Source: Timema cristinae
Lineage: Eukaryota > Arthropoda > Insecta > Phasmatodea > Timematidae
Length of the DNA: 64,000 nt
Assembly (NCBI GenBank): GCA_039000515.1
Contig: JBCFYV010000024.1
Coordinates: forward strand, 38,676,035 to 38,740,034
Reading direction: 5' to 3'
The position numbers were made by a program, and so were the translations under genes. Under the pieces are notes generated by a model. That model saw nothing but the letters and a program-made list of their open reading frames with translations. It had not been told where the DNA came from and did no database searches. Positions 39,796-51,284 of this stretch are shown here, piece after piece; position 1 is the first letter of the stretch, and each line of letters starts with the position of its first letter.

Positions 39796-40021
39796 GATAA
39801 AATCCTGAATAATCTTTGTGTCAAACAGTGCCATGGATTAGCTAGCACAATGGAACAAAATTAGGAGTGTGGATTTAAAGGAAACAAACCATCATCCATC
39901 GATAGAAAGGACGGAAACCCATTTTGTAGATCAAATCCATACAACTCGAAACATTTCGAACCTCAATTTGCGGACAACTCCTTACGGAAAAAAAAAAATA
40001 TATAGTTCAACTTTATTTCAT

Positions 40022-40245
40022 CCACTTCGGTGGTCAAATGGTCTTAGACGTCATTCTCAAAGCGATAAACTGGACTGCTGATGACAGTGAATTGGGGATT
40101 CAAATCCTTGTCGAGTGTACTATTGATTGTTTCCCCTAAATGGTTTTTCGTTCTCCCTCCACGCAAACGTAGGTAAAATTCTTCTAAGCTCAACCTTCCA
40201 CATTCATAATATACTAAGACTAATAACCCAAATTTATTAAGAGAA
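40022..40245 (+). mobile_element. SINE A2 copy
   Basis: Head CCACTTCGGTGGTCAAATGG, box B GGGGATTCAAATCC, body TTTTTCGTTCTCCCTCCACG, eroded tail. Confidence 0.75.
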
Positions 40246-40333
40246 GCTATGACAAAAAAAAAATCATCTTGATTTCGTTCCTTGGACTCATCTTCACATA
40301 ATCATATAAATATAAGCTCAGTCAATAGTACTG

Positions 40334-40470
40334 TACTCGCTTCGGTGGCCACGTGGTCCAGCAAATGTGGGTGCACCTCCTCTAATTTAAACCTTCACAA
40401 TTCCTAACACAGTAGTGTAATTAGTTCATAGGCGTATAACCTGAACAGGTAGTAAGACGGGGTCCTAAAA
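40334..40470 (+). mobile_element. SINE A2 copy with an internal deletion
   Basis: The head CGCTTCGGTGGCCACGTGGT joins directly to the distal body at AGCAAATGTGGGTGCACC, removing about 110 bp including box B. The tail (CCTGAACAGGTAGTAAGACG) is intact. Confidence 0.85.
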
Positions 40471-40486
40471 AAAAAATAGTACACCT

Positions 40487-40650
40487 TCCTGCTAATTTGA
40501 GGGTCCCAGGTTATATTCCTGTCATGGCCAAACATTGTGTTATTCGTTAAATGTGGGTTTCCTCCTAAATAGTGATCACCTAGCGGGTGGGTTCTGGGTG
40601 TTGTGTCTGGGCTAGGTTTGAGGTAGTTAAGGGGAGGAGAGGCTGCACAT
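40487..40650 (+). mobile_element. tRNA-derived SINE family E, copy 2 (5'-truncated)
   Basis: It begins near box B (CCCAGGTTATATTCCTGTCA) and continues with AAATGTGGGTTTCCTCC and GTGGGTTCTGGGTGTTGTGT, matching the body at 24425-24615. Confidence 0.6.
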
Positions 40651-40693
40651 GTCCCTCATTTTACTCGTTGCTCAATTATTATTATTATTATTT

Positions 40694-40938
40694 AGCACCG
40701 CGTCTTACTACCCGTTCGGTTATACGCACTTACGCTAATGTGTAATGGTAGGGTGATTGTGAGATGAAATGGAGAACCTACAGTTTAACGTGGAATCCGA
40801 ACCACGGTGGAGGTCTGGCATTCCCCACATTCACAAGATGTCTTGTCAGAGGTGAAGGAAGGGTCTGGCAACCAGATAAGTCTGTGCTGGGACCAAGGAT
40901 TGAACCCGGCGCCAGCTCAGAAGTCTGACACCTTACCT
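40694..40938 (-). mobile_element. SINE B copy, slightly 5'-truncated
   Basis: It has the tail, the full B body with the same ~12-bp deletion as the 18904 copy, and box B, but ends at GTAAGGTGTCAGAC before box A. The + strand ahead of it is an ATT microsatellite. Confidence 0.88.
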
Positions 40939-40939
40939 C

Positions 40940-42860
40940 GATGCTCAAGAAAGCTGGACGTTTACGTAGCGGCAATCAGGATACATCATCTTGGTTTACT
41001 TAAGTTTCATTCGAGTTTAAAATATAAAACATAGAAAAAAAATTTAAATTAATTATAAGAAACATCAAAATGGTCAAAAACCTATTTTATTTTATTTTTT
41101 ATCCTGTAGTAACTTTTTGTAAAGGTGTTTTTTTTTTTTAATTGTTTGCAGCTTAGGCAATTTGGTTTATTCACGTAAATGTTCACAGTAGGAGTCTTCC
41201 TGCTAGGTTGTAGATTGAAAATGTCTGAATGCATAGGTCTATCTAGAATAGGAAACAAGAAAAAGGTAATTTTTAAATGCAAGTTAATGCCAACCAGACG
41301 TAAGTAATAATGTGAGTGTGTGTATATGTACTCGTGAAAAGAAGATTGAAAGTACTATCCGAAGACTAAAAAAAAAGTTAACATCAAATTTTCTTCCCTC
41401 TTTTCTATTTTGTACGTGTGTGTTGAAGTGTGGTAGTGCAAATAGCTTTAAAATCACAAATTAGGCAACGTCATTAATATATATGTATATAAAAAAAAGT
41501 TGCTGTCACACAGCAACAAGCATAGTCATAATCCACGTAAAAATCATCCGATATTAATAATACGAATAATAACAAGAATAATAATAACTAAATATGTTTC
41601 TGAAACAGTTCCTTGAATCTAATGTAATGAAGCTACCAACATCTTCCACTTTAATTATATTTAACTACTCTTCACTTTCAAAAATATTCGTAAAGGCACA
41701 GCTAGCAGAAGATCTCTCATAATTATGTATTCCACCAACATTTTTTTTATATCTCTTTAATTTCTTTTAATTTCATTCATATGATTCAGAAAATGTTTTT
41801 GTTTCATTTATAATTATTTGTTTTCATCTTTTGAAATGAACATTAAAACCATGACTTTAAATATTTTTTTAATGTTATTTCACCAGTTTTCCCGGTCGCT
41901 CCATTTTCTTCCTCATTTTTTCCCGGGTTTTTATTTTCGACAAATTTTTATTTGCGGTAAAATGGCAAGAAATATCCGACATTTACATCTAAAGAAATAT
42001 CTTAAGTCTAAAAAAAACAAAAGACTATGCCTTTTGTTTCCCTTAATGAAGCTGGATTTGGGCGACGTTTCTTGAACTGCGCCTTTATTTCTACTTTCCC
42101 CATTGACTTCCTTTTCTTTTATGAAGTAATTAATTCTTACAAATAAAGTGAAATTTTTAAAGCTATTTTGCAATTTAAGGAAGTAAAATGTATTAGTTTT
42201 ACTGGAAGTCCTGCACATGTAGAAATAAGTAAATATTAAAAACACAGGAATCCTTTTAAATTCAACGATTATAATATATACAACTTGTCCTAAAATTCGC
42301 GTGCTTAGGTTTTTTATTGAATTAGCTATACTGAGAAAATATTTCAAAATTGGGTTTAAAAAAAACATGTCATTCTAGAATAGTAAATGTTTTCCCTACT
42401 GACTAGAGTTACCAGCAGACTTTGTTTTGTTTATATCCCTTGCTCTAACCTCAAAGCCATGAATTCACTTCAACCCGGGTGAGATGGAAATGGTTTTATC
42501 AAATTATTATTTTTGATACATAATGACAATGTATGGTGCGTTTACTTGAGATTCGTCTTCATGGAAGCTCAAATTTAACAAATTTATCACAAAAACGTAA
42601 ACAAACCTTTTAATCAAAATAAAACCATTATTCAAAACAAAAATTGTTGGAACTCGAGCTGGTTTGAAATAACGACACCACCTTAATTTAATGAGTTCAA
42701 AATATTTCCTACTCACAAGATAGCACACAAAAACTTCGTTATTTCCATATCTCTCATTAATTTTATAAAATAGAAACCTCATTATAGCGTCGTTTAACGT
42801 GTTTACTTTATAAATATTCATAAAATACATAATTATTTGTAGTAAGGAACAATATGTATT
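40940..42860. other. Unassigned AT-rich DNA
   Basis: Several open frames up to 145 codons (e.g. 41931-42368 on -) are low-complexity and featureless. No repeat family was recognised. Confidence 0.35.
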
Positions 42861-44156
42861 CTATTAGATAAGGAAAGATGTAAAATTAAAAGATATGAAA
42901 AAGATAGAAATTAAATTACTAAAACAGATTATATTGACAATACCAATTAAGTGTATTATTTATGAAGAGTCAATGGACTGGGTGGCAAAGTTTTTACAAC
43001 AGAAAATCAATTACAATAACAACTGTGAGTGAAAGCAAATTATGTCATGAGAAAAAGTTTTTAATTAGGTTAAGAGTAATAAATTAAACCGTTAAAAACA
43101 CATTAAAAATGTGAGTCGAAAAAGTACATGTATTTTAATATGTTTTATTTTTTTATGTACATGTGTTATAGACAATTAGTAAAATAAAACAGGGTGTATA
43201 ATATTGATAAACAAGATAAAATTATGGTTAGAAATAGAGTCAAGGCTTTGCATAAAAGTATTTAGTTGGTTTTTTATAAAAAAAAAAATTAAAAAATTAT
43301 TCTATTCAGGATTTTATGTAATTACATTTAAACAACCCATAAACATATTAAGACAAGTGTAGATGAAATATGGGATAGTATAGATAAAACTTATAATATA
43401 GTGTAATAAGAAAAAGTCAAATGACACAGATTGGAGTTTTGTGAAAACAAAGAAATTTTTTATATATAATTTGAAATCTATTCTTATCAGGGAGAAGGGA
43501 ACAAGGAACAAGGGAATTAAAATTCTCCCTGATAAGAATAGATTTCAAATTATATATAAAAAATTTCTCTTTGTTTTCACAAAACTCCAATCTGTGTCAT
43601 TTGACTTATTCTTATTACACTATATTATAAGATTTATCTATACTATCCCATATTTCATCTACACTTGTCTTAATATGTTTATGGGTTGTTTAAATGTAAT
43701 TACATAAAATCCTGAATAGAATAATTTTTTAATTTTTTTTATAAAAAACCAACTAAATACTTTTATGTAAAGCCTTGACTCTATTTCTAACCATAATTTT
43801 ATCTTGTTTATCAATATTATACACCCTGTTTTATTTTACTAATTGTCTATAACACATGTATTTTAATATGTTTTAATATATTATGTACATGTACTCTTTC
43901 GACTCACATTTTTAATGTGTTTTTAACGGTATAATTTATTACTCTTAACCTAATTAAAAACTTTTTCTCATGACATAATTTGCTTTCACTTACAGTTGTT
44001 ATTGTAATTGATTTTATGTTGTAAACAACTTTGCCACCAGTCCATTGACTCTTCATAAATAATACACTTAATTGGTATTGTCAATATAATCTGTTTTAGT
44101 AATTTAATTTCAATCTTTTTCATATTTTTAATTTGACATCTTTCCTTATCTAATAG
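42861..44156. repeat. 1.3-kb inverted repeat (palindrome) with a 26-bp spacer
   Basis: The arm 42861-43496 and the arm 43523-44156 are reverse complements along about 635 bp, with scattered substitutions and small indels (e.g. around 43141 versus 43866). The loop is 43497-43522. Matching - and + strand frames (43314-43511, 43441-43707) arise because the same sequence is read in both arms. No terminal motif of a known transposon was recognised, and no target duplication is certain. Confidence 0.93.
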
Positions 44157-44655
44157 TGTGTTTACTTTAGTAGGAACACGTGTTCGAGTCTCTATTTATC
44201 CGAATGTGTACCATGTTAGATCGATATTTACTCAAACCGTCCCAGAGTCGATTAGTTATTACATGTTTTCATTACATACCTTCTAATTGAGACAGGAAGG
44301 GTTGATGAAAGAGTAAATTTACCCAGGCTCAGCTTAAATAAATCTGCTTTCACCAACGTTTTTCTGGGGATGAGTTAATCGAACATTCCTTTTAGTTGCA
44401 CAAGCTATATTCCCTTAGGATATTAATCTAGATTTTTTTTTAATCTACATACTTAATACATAAACCTTTTTATTAATTGCCTGAAAATATTTGACTAGGG
44501 CTTACTTTCTTACTCTATAGCATTAGAAAGTTGAATGTTGATTGCAGCAATTACAAATTACGCCACCTAAAGCTCTCTTTAGTTAGGTCTGATCAGTCCA
44601 CCTTAATACACCTTATCGTTTTCAGGTCCATTCCAATGTTATTATTGTTATTATT

Positions 44656-44787
44656 TAGCACCGTGTCTTACTACCCGTTCGGGTTATACGCTTAAGTACT
44701 AATTACGCTAATGGATTTTGAATTGGGAATGTGGGATTAAAGGAAGTGAACCCACATTTGCGTGGACGTAGAGTGGAAAACCATTTA
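44656..44787 (-). mobile_element. SINE A 3' part joined to a LINE fragment
   Basis: On the - strand the sequence AAATGGTTTTCCACTC.. and the full shared tail form the 3' half of a SINE A. Its 5' side does not continue into the tRNA head but runs directly into LINE coding sequence (44788-44917) in the same orientation. An AATAATAACAATAATAAC-type tail follows. Confidence 0.85.
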
Positions 44788-44917
44788 CAATGTTATCCTC
44801 CCATCTATGTCTAGGTCTTTCCAATGGTATATTTCGAAAGGGATTGACATTCATTACCCTGAACAAGGTTCTAGAATCTCCCACTCGCTCTGCATTTCCT
44901 GTCAACAGCAATGTCCT
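44788..44917 (-). pseudogene. LINE ORF2 C-terminal fragment
   Basis: The - strand translation includes [17 protein letters not shown] and [12 protein letters not shown]. From memory this is the conserved tail of an insect non-LTR retrotransposon protein (usually TGHVARMG...[14 protein letters not shown]). It stops where the SINE body begins. It is related to the C-terminal part of 60655-61515. Confidence 0.8.
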
Positions 44918-44924
44918 GTGATGA

Positions 44925-45152
44925 GCCTTGGTGGCGTAGTTAGTTAACGCGCTACTGCTGAGGAAGGGGAGATCGAGGTTCGAATCTCGGTCGGGTGAAC
45001 TGGGGTTGGATTTTCCTAAATGGTTTTCTACTCTCCCTCCACGCAAATACGGGTTCATTTCCTCTAAATTCAACCTTCCCAATTCCTAATCCACTAGAGT
45101 AATTAGTATTTAAGCGTATAAACCGGACGGGTAGCAAGACGCAGTGATAAAT
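44925..45152 (+). mobile_element. SINE A copy with a partly deleted head
   Basis: GAGCCTTGGTGGCGTAGTTA (box A) is followed by a head missing about 20 bp (no GTCGTGTTGAGCTC), then GAGGTTCGAATCTCGGTCGG (box B), body, and tail ACCGGACGGGTAGCAAGACG. It is opposite in orientation to the adjacent chimera. Confidence 0.88.
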
Positions 45153-45364
45153 AAAAAATAAATAAAAATAGAATACAAGGTATGCAACTCATTATGTAAA
45201 CTTCTCCACTAACAAGTATTTCCATACCTTTTTGGACCAAATATCTTCCAATCCTCTTGTTTTGGATCAACTAAATTGTTTTTTATACCCATAGAGAACC
45301 GGTAAAATTATTGTTTTGTATCGTCTGAGTTTACGTTTCTACAAAGCAGAACAACTTACTGACC

Positions 45365-46212
45365 GTGTAGCGTTTATTACCGTAAAGCTACAACGGTTAA
45401 TAAATAAAAGCAAGACTGGACACTATTGGAATTATAACAAGTCAACTCACCGTTGCCCCATTCAACAGCTTAGACTCACTAATGTACTCCTCGCACAAAA
45501 ATAACATGCCACAATGAATTTAACTGACCAACTAAGAGAGTGAAAATCATGCAAGACTGAACTGTGCATTATCGCGGGGCATGTTGGGAGAATTGTGGCG
45601 CGCACGCGCAAGAAGGTGGTAATGTGTTGAAACATTTGGTCTAGAACAATCTACCTGCTGCTACGCTATTCTACCATCGTCTATTTATCCCCTCCTCTCT
45701 GCATTGTTTTGTGTTTGCCTGTGTTTTGTTTACCCCTCTTCCCCCTCTCTGAGCTAGAATAATTTTGTATATAATGGTGTAGTCCAGATGGACAAACTAC
45801 TCTTGTTAAGATCAGGTCCTCGGACACACATAGGTGTCCGGGATGTTTTTAGAAGGTATGAAATTCCTTTTGGCTGTTGTATGTTGAAATTCTGGTTAGC
45901 AAATCAATATATAAATTTAAAAAACCTTTACAACTATCAAAAATAAGTTTCGTAGGGATATCACGTTTACTCTAATCCTTTTAGATACATTTTCAAGAAT
46001 GTATATCTTCAGTTTAGTTTTGTGTAACGTAAAACCCCATCTGGGTTCGCAGGGTATTCTATTTGTCAATTTTCACAAGACGTAGAATTTTGAAAATGTT
46101 AGTATCTTATAGCCTGTCTGGCGTGAGAGTTTTAGTATTGTTAGAAAGAATGTTGGTAACTTATACCCTGTCCTGCTTGAAAGCTTTATAATGTTAGTGA
46201 CTTATAAGTACA
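45365..46212 (+). repeat. Unclassified ~850-bp repeat P, copy 2
   Basis: It matches 34522-35375 over nearly its full length with few differences, including the TGTAGCG start hairpin, the TTTTGTATATAATGG TATA-like site near 45764 and the CGGACACACATAGGTGTCCG hairpin. Similarity ends after about GACTTATAAGTA. Confidence 0.78.
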
Positions 46213-46588
46213 GGTTTATGTTCAATATTTTTTCAATAATTAAATACGTAGTCGTTTTCATACGTCTGTAAATTATAATAATAATTTTAAGCAATGGATT
46301 TTTTAATCAAATATTCTTGTTTGCTCATTCATAATCATAAAAAAATTAAATAATTAAATAAAATAATTTTCAATATTCGTATACAAAAGTAAAAGTAGTA
46401 GTTAATAAATAGTATTTTTTAGTATGGTGTACCTAAACACTATAATTTGTTTTTTAAGGGTAGTGAAATGTTAATTGTTGAAATAACTATGATTTTACAT
46501 AGAGTAAATTAAACTATAGTTGGTGTCTGATCGAGGAAATAGTTTTTTTACAATATTTAACTTATATTTTCTTTAAATTCAAAATCAG

Positions 46589-46792
46589 TAGACTAATCTT
46601 CTGATGACTGGGAGATCAAGGTTTGAATCTCTTTTTGGTGTGCTGAGGGTGGTTTTCCTAAATGCTTTTCCACTCTCCTTCCATTCAATTGCCGGTACAC
46701 TTTCTCTTAATATAACCTTTCTAATAAAAACCATTAACGTGATAGTTACATAAGCTAATAACCCGAATGGATAGTAAGACACGGTGCTAAAA
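46589..46792 (+). mobile_element. SINE A2 copy, 5'-truncated
   Basis: It starts within the head (CTGATGACTGGGAGATCAAG), then GGTTTGAATCTCT (box B), GGTTTTCCTAAATGCTTTTC, and tail ACCCGAATGGATAGTAAGAC. Confidence 0.78.
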
Positions 46793-46927
46793 TACTTTAA
46801 AAAGTTGGGAAAAGGTTCATCGACACAAGAAAAGAACCCAAGACCTTTACCTTAGTCACCAATGCCCTTACTACTGAGATATCGAGGATTAATCACGTGA
46901 CCTGGGTCATTCGTCTGTAGTAAATCA

Positions 46928-47408
46928 TCTATACTTATAAAATAACATGTCCTGACTGACTGCGCTCGGCGATGATGAATCAGTCAAACTATCAAGGCTA
47001 CAAGCATGAAATTCGGACTGTATATTCATGTTGTTATGTAGGCACCCACTAAGAAAGGATTTTAGAAAATTCCACCCCAAAGGGGTCAAAATAGGGGATG
47101 ATAATATGTATGATAATATGTATGAAAGTCCGTCATTTTGAAAGTTACATAAACAAAATTTTGTATTTCGGTTATTGACGTAAAACAAATAAATACGTGT
47201 TTCAGGAATTTTGGAAATTTTATTTAATAAGGGATGAAAAAGGTGGTGAAAGTTTGTATCGGACTTGCATTATTTTTGATCTGAGGTCAAGTTATGGTCA
47301 TTAACGTAACGTAATATTTTAAATTAATCTGTAAATACATATTTATATTTTCGTATTTGTATATAATCAACTTCCACGCGAGCTAAGCCGCGGGCAACAG
47401 CTATCTAG
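46928..47408 (+). mobile_element. Non-autonomous Helitron, copy 2, in an A|T site
   Basis: TCTATACTTATAAAATAACA to GCCGCGGGCAACAGCTATCTAG, preceded by A and followed by T, the usual Helitron insertion site. It matches copy 1 (10317-10784) closely except for a 24-bp inverted block at 46962-46985 and a short duplication (GATAATATGTAT) near 47099-47122. Confidence 0.92.
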
Positions 47409-47439
47409 TCCTATATATATATATATATATTTAACTTAA

Positions 47440-47728
47440 GACCTCTGTAATCTAGTAGTCATAATTCCTGGCTACACAGTCAGAGGTCCTTGGTTCAATC
47501 TCTGGCGCTTCAAGATTGTTCTGTGAAGTAGTGGGTCTGAAATAGGGTCAGACTCAGCCCCTTGAAGACATTTGGAGATCTACTTCAACAAAAAGTATCG
47601 GCTCCGGTCTATAAAACAAAGATTAACGGGCAGAGGGTGCGTTGTGCTGACCACATGACACTTTCTATCCACAAATGTTAGCGCTATCTTCGTCAACATG
47701 TGGCGGCCGCTCGGTCAATATAGCTTGC
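47440..47728 (+). mobile_element. tRNA-derived SINE family C copy
   Basis: The head resembles a tRNA (box A-like TAATCTAGTAGTC, box B GGTTCAATCTC). The body contains GGGCAGAGGGTGCGTTGTGC, GACCACATGACAC and ends around ATGTGGCGGCCGCTCGGTCA. It does not share the A/B tail. Confidence 0.65.
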
Positions 47729-47917
47729 TTGCTTTTGACGTAATGGCTTATTTATTATTATTATGTTATTACTAAATAATTATTTAAATACATCTACATA
47801 ATTTTTATGTTTGTGCATCAAGTCTTACACTACATCCACGCTATCCACATATTTATTCTAATTATGTCGCGTTGATAAGCGTGGCGTTTATATTTATATT
47901 TATATATTTATATTTAC

Positions 47918-48030
47918 TGAGGGAGGATGGAATATTATTTAGCAGAAACCACTTTAGTGTAATTGGCAGGGATTTGAACCTTGACTTCTATGTCATACAT
48001 ACTGATGAGACTTACACTTTGGTCCAAATC
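47918..48030 (-). mobile_element. SINE A2 remnant
   Basis: GAGGGAGGATGGAATATTAT, AAACCACTTTAGTGTA and GGGATTTGAACCTTGACTTC (on +) follow the A2 order from body to box B. Both ends are lost. Confidence 0.55.
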
Positions 48031-49150
48031 ATCATTGTCTTGATTATGTACACACGATATTATTATTTAATAAAATATGGAAAATGTATAGCATGTATAA
48101 ATCCTTATTTTAATAGGAAGCCCACATTCGAACACCACATAGATTGAAAGTCACTAAAGGTTGACATTATAGAAATGTTTTATTTGATTTATTAGTTATA
48201 AGGTTCATCTAAGATTTTATCAAAAGCCTCCAATAATACTTCATTATGAATTAAAATATAATATATCTTTACATAGTTAAACGGGTTAAGAATGTAAGTA
48301 CAATTTTAATATATTTTTTTCTGCCATTATAGCAACAGGAATTTCTAGTTTTTAAATAACGGGATTCCTATGAAAGTCATTCTGTACCGACTAATTAAAA
48401 TGTGTAATACTCACAGCGCAATTATTATAGACCTCAAAGGCATGTGCTTGTGATTATTTATAGCCTAAAGCTACCGGTAGTTTAATTTCGTTCTTGTTGA
48501 ATGTAATCGTCAATAAAAGAGGGATTCAAATGGCCAAGCTATATTTGGGTTTTTAACACAAAGTAACTTTGTGAACAACTCATTTCTCGCATAGAACTGT
48601 TGTTCAAATGCAACAGTAGCATGATTCCAGAACATCTCTTGCTAATGTAGTGAACGTGGAGGCTGCTATAATCTCGTGTTGCCCCAACAAGGAGGAACTA
48701 GAAACAACTATTTTTTACTGCGTCACACGGTCGATTGTCATAATATTCCCCGAGTCTATGTTTAAACGAAGTAATTTGTCAACTTAAATACCTTCGTATT
48801 ACCTAATTTAAAGGTAAAAATAAGCAACTTTTAAACAATTTAATTTAATCATTTTAAATATATTTGGGTATTATTTTGTGTGTGTATGTTTTAGTGTCCC
48901 TCGTCTTATTTCTAATATTTCGGATACCCACCCACGTAAATATTATAATGAGATAGTTATAAGGAAGGTAAAATTTTAGACAACTGAAGACACATTTACA
49001 TGACATAAGAATAGAGCACCATTTATGAAAAACTGTCATCAGTAGACCTGACAGAGATTTTTAAAACCGGACTTTTGTCACCCACAAACCATATTTACGC
49101 CTAATATTCTTTATTATCAGTTCGGATCATATCATTGTTTTAGGAGAGTA
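48031..49150. other. Unassigned AT-rich DNA
   Basis: Nothing was recognised. Confidence 0.35.
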
Positions 49151-49153
49151 TGG

Positions 49154-49209
49154 AAAGTTTAAAGTAATATCCCTGCTATATATATAGCAGGGATATTACT
49201 TTAAACTTT
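49154..49209. repeat. Perfect 56-bp palindrome
   Basis: 28 bp on each side of a central ATAT are exact reverse complements (AAAGTTTAAAGTAATATCCC at the left edge). There is no spacer and no mismatch. Confidence 0.97.
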
Positions 49210-49349
49210 TTTAACTTTTTAACTTTTTATATATATTTATTTATTTTTACTTCATCTCAGCCTCCATCCCCACCCTCACTATCGTCATCAAGTTACACAC
49301 ACACACAATATATATATATATATATAGTAAATATGACAATGTGATATAT

Positions 49350-49520
49350 ATATTAGGATGGTGGAACTTAGAGGAAATAAACACACATTTTAAGGAAGAG
49401 AAGTCGGAAATATTTTAGGAAAAACTACCAGCCGTTAGCCCAGCCAGATTGCAATCATATACCTACCTTTCCATCAGTTGAAAACCAGGCATTTATATCA
49501 TGCGACCCCTAATGTGAATG
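49350..49520 (-). mobile_element. SINE A2 remnant
   Basis: GGAACTTAGAGGAAATAAAC, TATTTTAGGAAAAACTACCA and CCATCAGTTG (on +) follow A2 body order. The tail is lost. Confidence 0.45.
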
Positions 49521-49777
49521 AAAGAAGATTAGGTTTAGCTTACAACTATTTTTAAGGGGAATGTTCTAAAAGGACTAACATCGGCCATAGAAATATAATT
49601 TATATTTTTTGAATATATTCTCAGAAAAGATCACACAACCTTTTACAAACCGAAGTAAATATAAATATTTTTCAGTGATTTCCTAGAATGAGCTAAAATA
49701 TGCCTTAAGTTGCCCGCATCAGTGGGCCCGTTGACAAAATCATCAGTCTCGTTTAATATGGTCGATTAATATATACT

Positions 49778-50064
49778 GGTAACCTGGTGTTCCAAGGGTA
49801 AGGTGTCGAACTTGTGTGCTGGGGGTCCTGGGTTCAATCCTCGGTCCCAGCACAGTTTTATTTAATTTTCAAACCCTTCCTTCACCTCTGACAAGACTTG
49901 TATTAATCACAACTTGTGAATGTGTAGAATACCAGGCCTCCACCGTGGTTCGGATCCCACGTTAAACTGTAGGTCCTTCATTTCATCTCACAATCACCAT
50001 ACCATTACACATTAGCGTAAGTGCTTATAAACCGAACGGGTAGTAAGACGAGGTGCTAATAATA
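49778..50064 (+). mobile_element. SINE B copy
   Basis: Full length: GGTAACCTGGTGTTCCAAGG (altered box A), GGGTTCAATCCTCGG (box B), body, tail ACCGAACGGGTAGTAAGACG, then a long AATAAT run. Flanks AATATATACT and AATATATATT suggest a duplication but are low-complexity. Confidence 0.9.
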
Positions 50065-50298
50065 ATAATAATAATAATAATAATATATATTTATATAAAT
50101 AATCCATTCGTCACAGGAGTGGTAGTAAGTGAAAAATGGCATAAGATATAAAAACGGCTAAAATAAAAACATAGTTAAAAACCAATTGTTTGTTGTGAAT
50201 GATTTGTCTATAAAAAGTTATAGCATGCCAATATCTAGCACAGTGATGTTAAATCTGGGGAAGGCTAAGACATCCTAAGGGGTACGTAAGGCTTTACA

Positions 50299-50322
50299 TA
50301 TATATATATATATATATGTAAA
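50299..50322. repeat. (AT)n palindromic microsatellite
   Basis: TACATATAT...ATATATGTA, self-complementary. Confidence 0.85.
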
Positions 50323-50589
50323 ATTATGAAAAACACTGAATAATTAGGGCAAGATTTAAGGATAGCCACACAAGACCCGAACGACGTAAAGACATGCGAT
50401 CTTGGAGAACCAATTTTATTTTATATGTAGACCAGTAAACCCTTGCGAAACTTTCGCGCATTCAACCTTCCCCTCCCCCTCGCCAAAAAAAAAAAAGTAT
50501 TTTGTTGGGTTGTTGAAATTAAATACTCAGCGAAGTGTATACACAAAATAGCAAAGAGAGTTTATTAATGTGAACGTATTTACAATTTA

Positions 50590-50791
50590 CAATACCTTTT
50601 TTGTATACAATATTTGATTTCAGAATGCAATCATCTTCAATATTTTGTTTATCATTTTCTGTAATTGATACAAAAATATTGTTAGATTAGTGACTTAAAA
50701 GGGCTACATAGAGTTGTCCGTGAGTAAATACAGCATTTGATCAGTACAATCCATCTCTTTGAAACGTCTGTCCTTGAAACTTATTGACAAC
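50590..50791 (-). pseudogene. Decayed Helitron helicase (Pif1-like) C-terminal fragment
   Basis: On the - strand one frame reads NKFQGQTFQRDGLY, a stop, then NAVFTHGQLYVAL, and further on ILKSNIVYK. From memory this is the conserved end of the Pif1-type helicase of Helitron transposons (INKSQGQTF..VGLYL..VFTHGQLYVALSR..NVVYK). The stop codon, changed residues and loss of the upstream domains make it non-functional. Confidence 0.8.
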
Positions 50792-51133
50792 AGAAATAAT
50801 ATTTTGGTTTTTCTTATATTTTAAACAATGTGTTTTAACGTAAACTGAGTACGGTATACAATTTTAGAAGTCTGTAAAAAAAATCCTATTCTCTGATACC
50901 TTATTCATCGCTGTAGGTTTTGTATTAGTTGATAAAAAGGTATGTTGACAACAGAAATAATATATAGGATCATAGAATATGTATAGTTTGAATTATATCT
51001 GGTGGCACGCGGACAAAATGTTTGAATATCATTGTTTATCATATCCTATGTTTTGGCGAATGGATACGTGAGAGTTGATCTGGTATCTTTTGTTAACTGT
51101 CATTTATATACACTCTTACCGTAGATGCGGGTT

Positions 51134-51275
51134 TGTATTTAAAGGTAAGGGTTTACAAGTAATTAGGAGGCCGGGTAATCTGGGGTTGCTTATTTCTAAT
51201 TGGTTTCCCTATATACCTCAGCACAAATTCTGTTACACTTACTTTAAATTATAGCTTTCTCTTTCATAATCTATT
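51134..51275 (+). mobile_element. Possible SINE A2 remnant
   Basis: GGCCGGGTAATCTGGGGTTG, TTCTAATTGGTTTCCCTATA and TTACTTTAAATTATAGCTTT follow A2 from box B to body. Both ends are lost. Confidence 0.35.
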
Positions 51276-51284
51276 AAAATAAAT

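Noticed and set aside
41931..42368. 145-codon open frame on -
   Set aside because: The composition is F/I/K/N-rich as expected of AT-rich non-coding DNA, with no recognisable domain or splice context.
43441..43707. Matching + and - strand frames that look like a conserved protein
   Set aside because: They are the same sequence read in the two arms of the palindrome and carry only AT-rich low-complexity residues.
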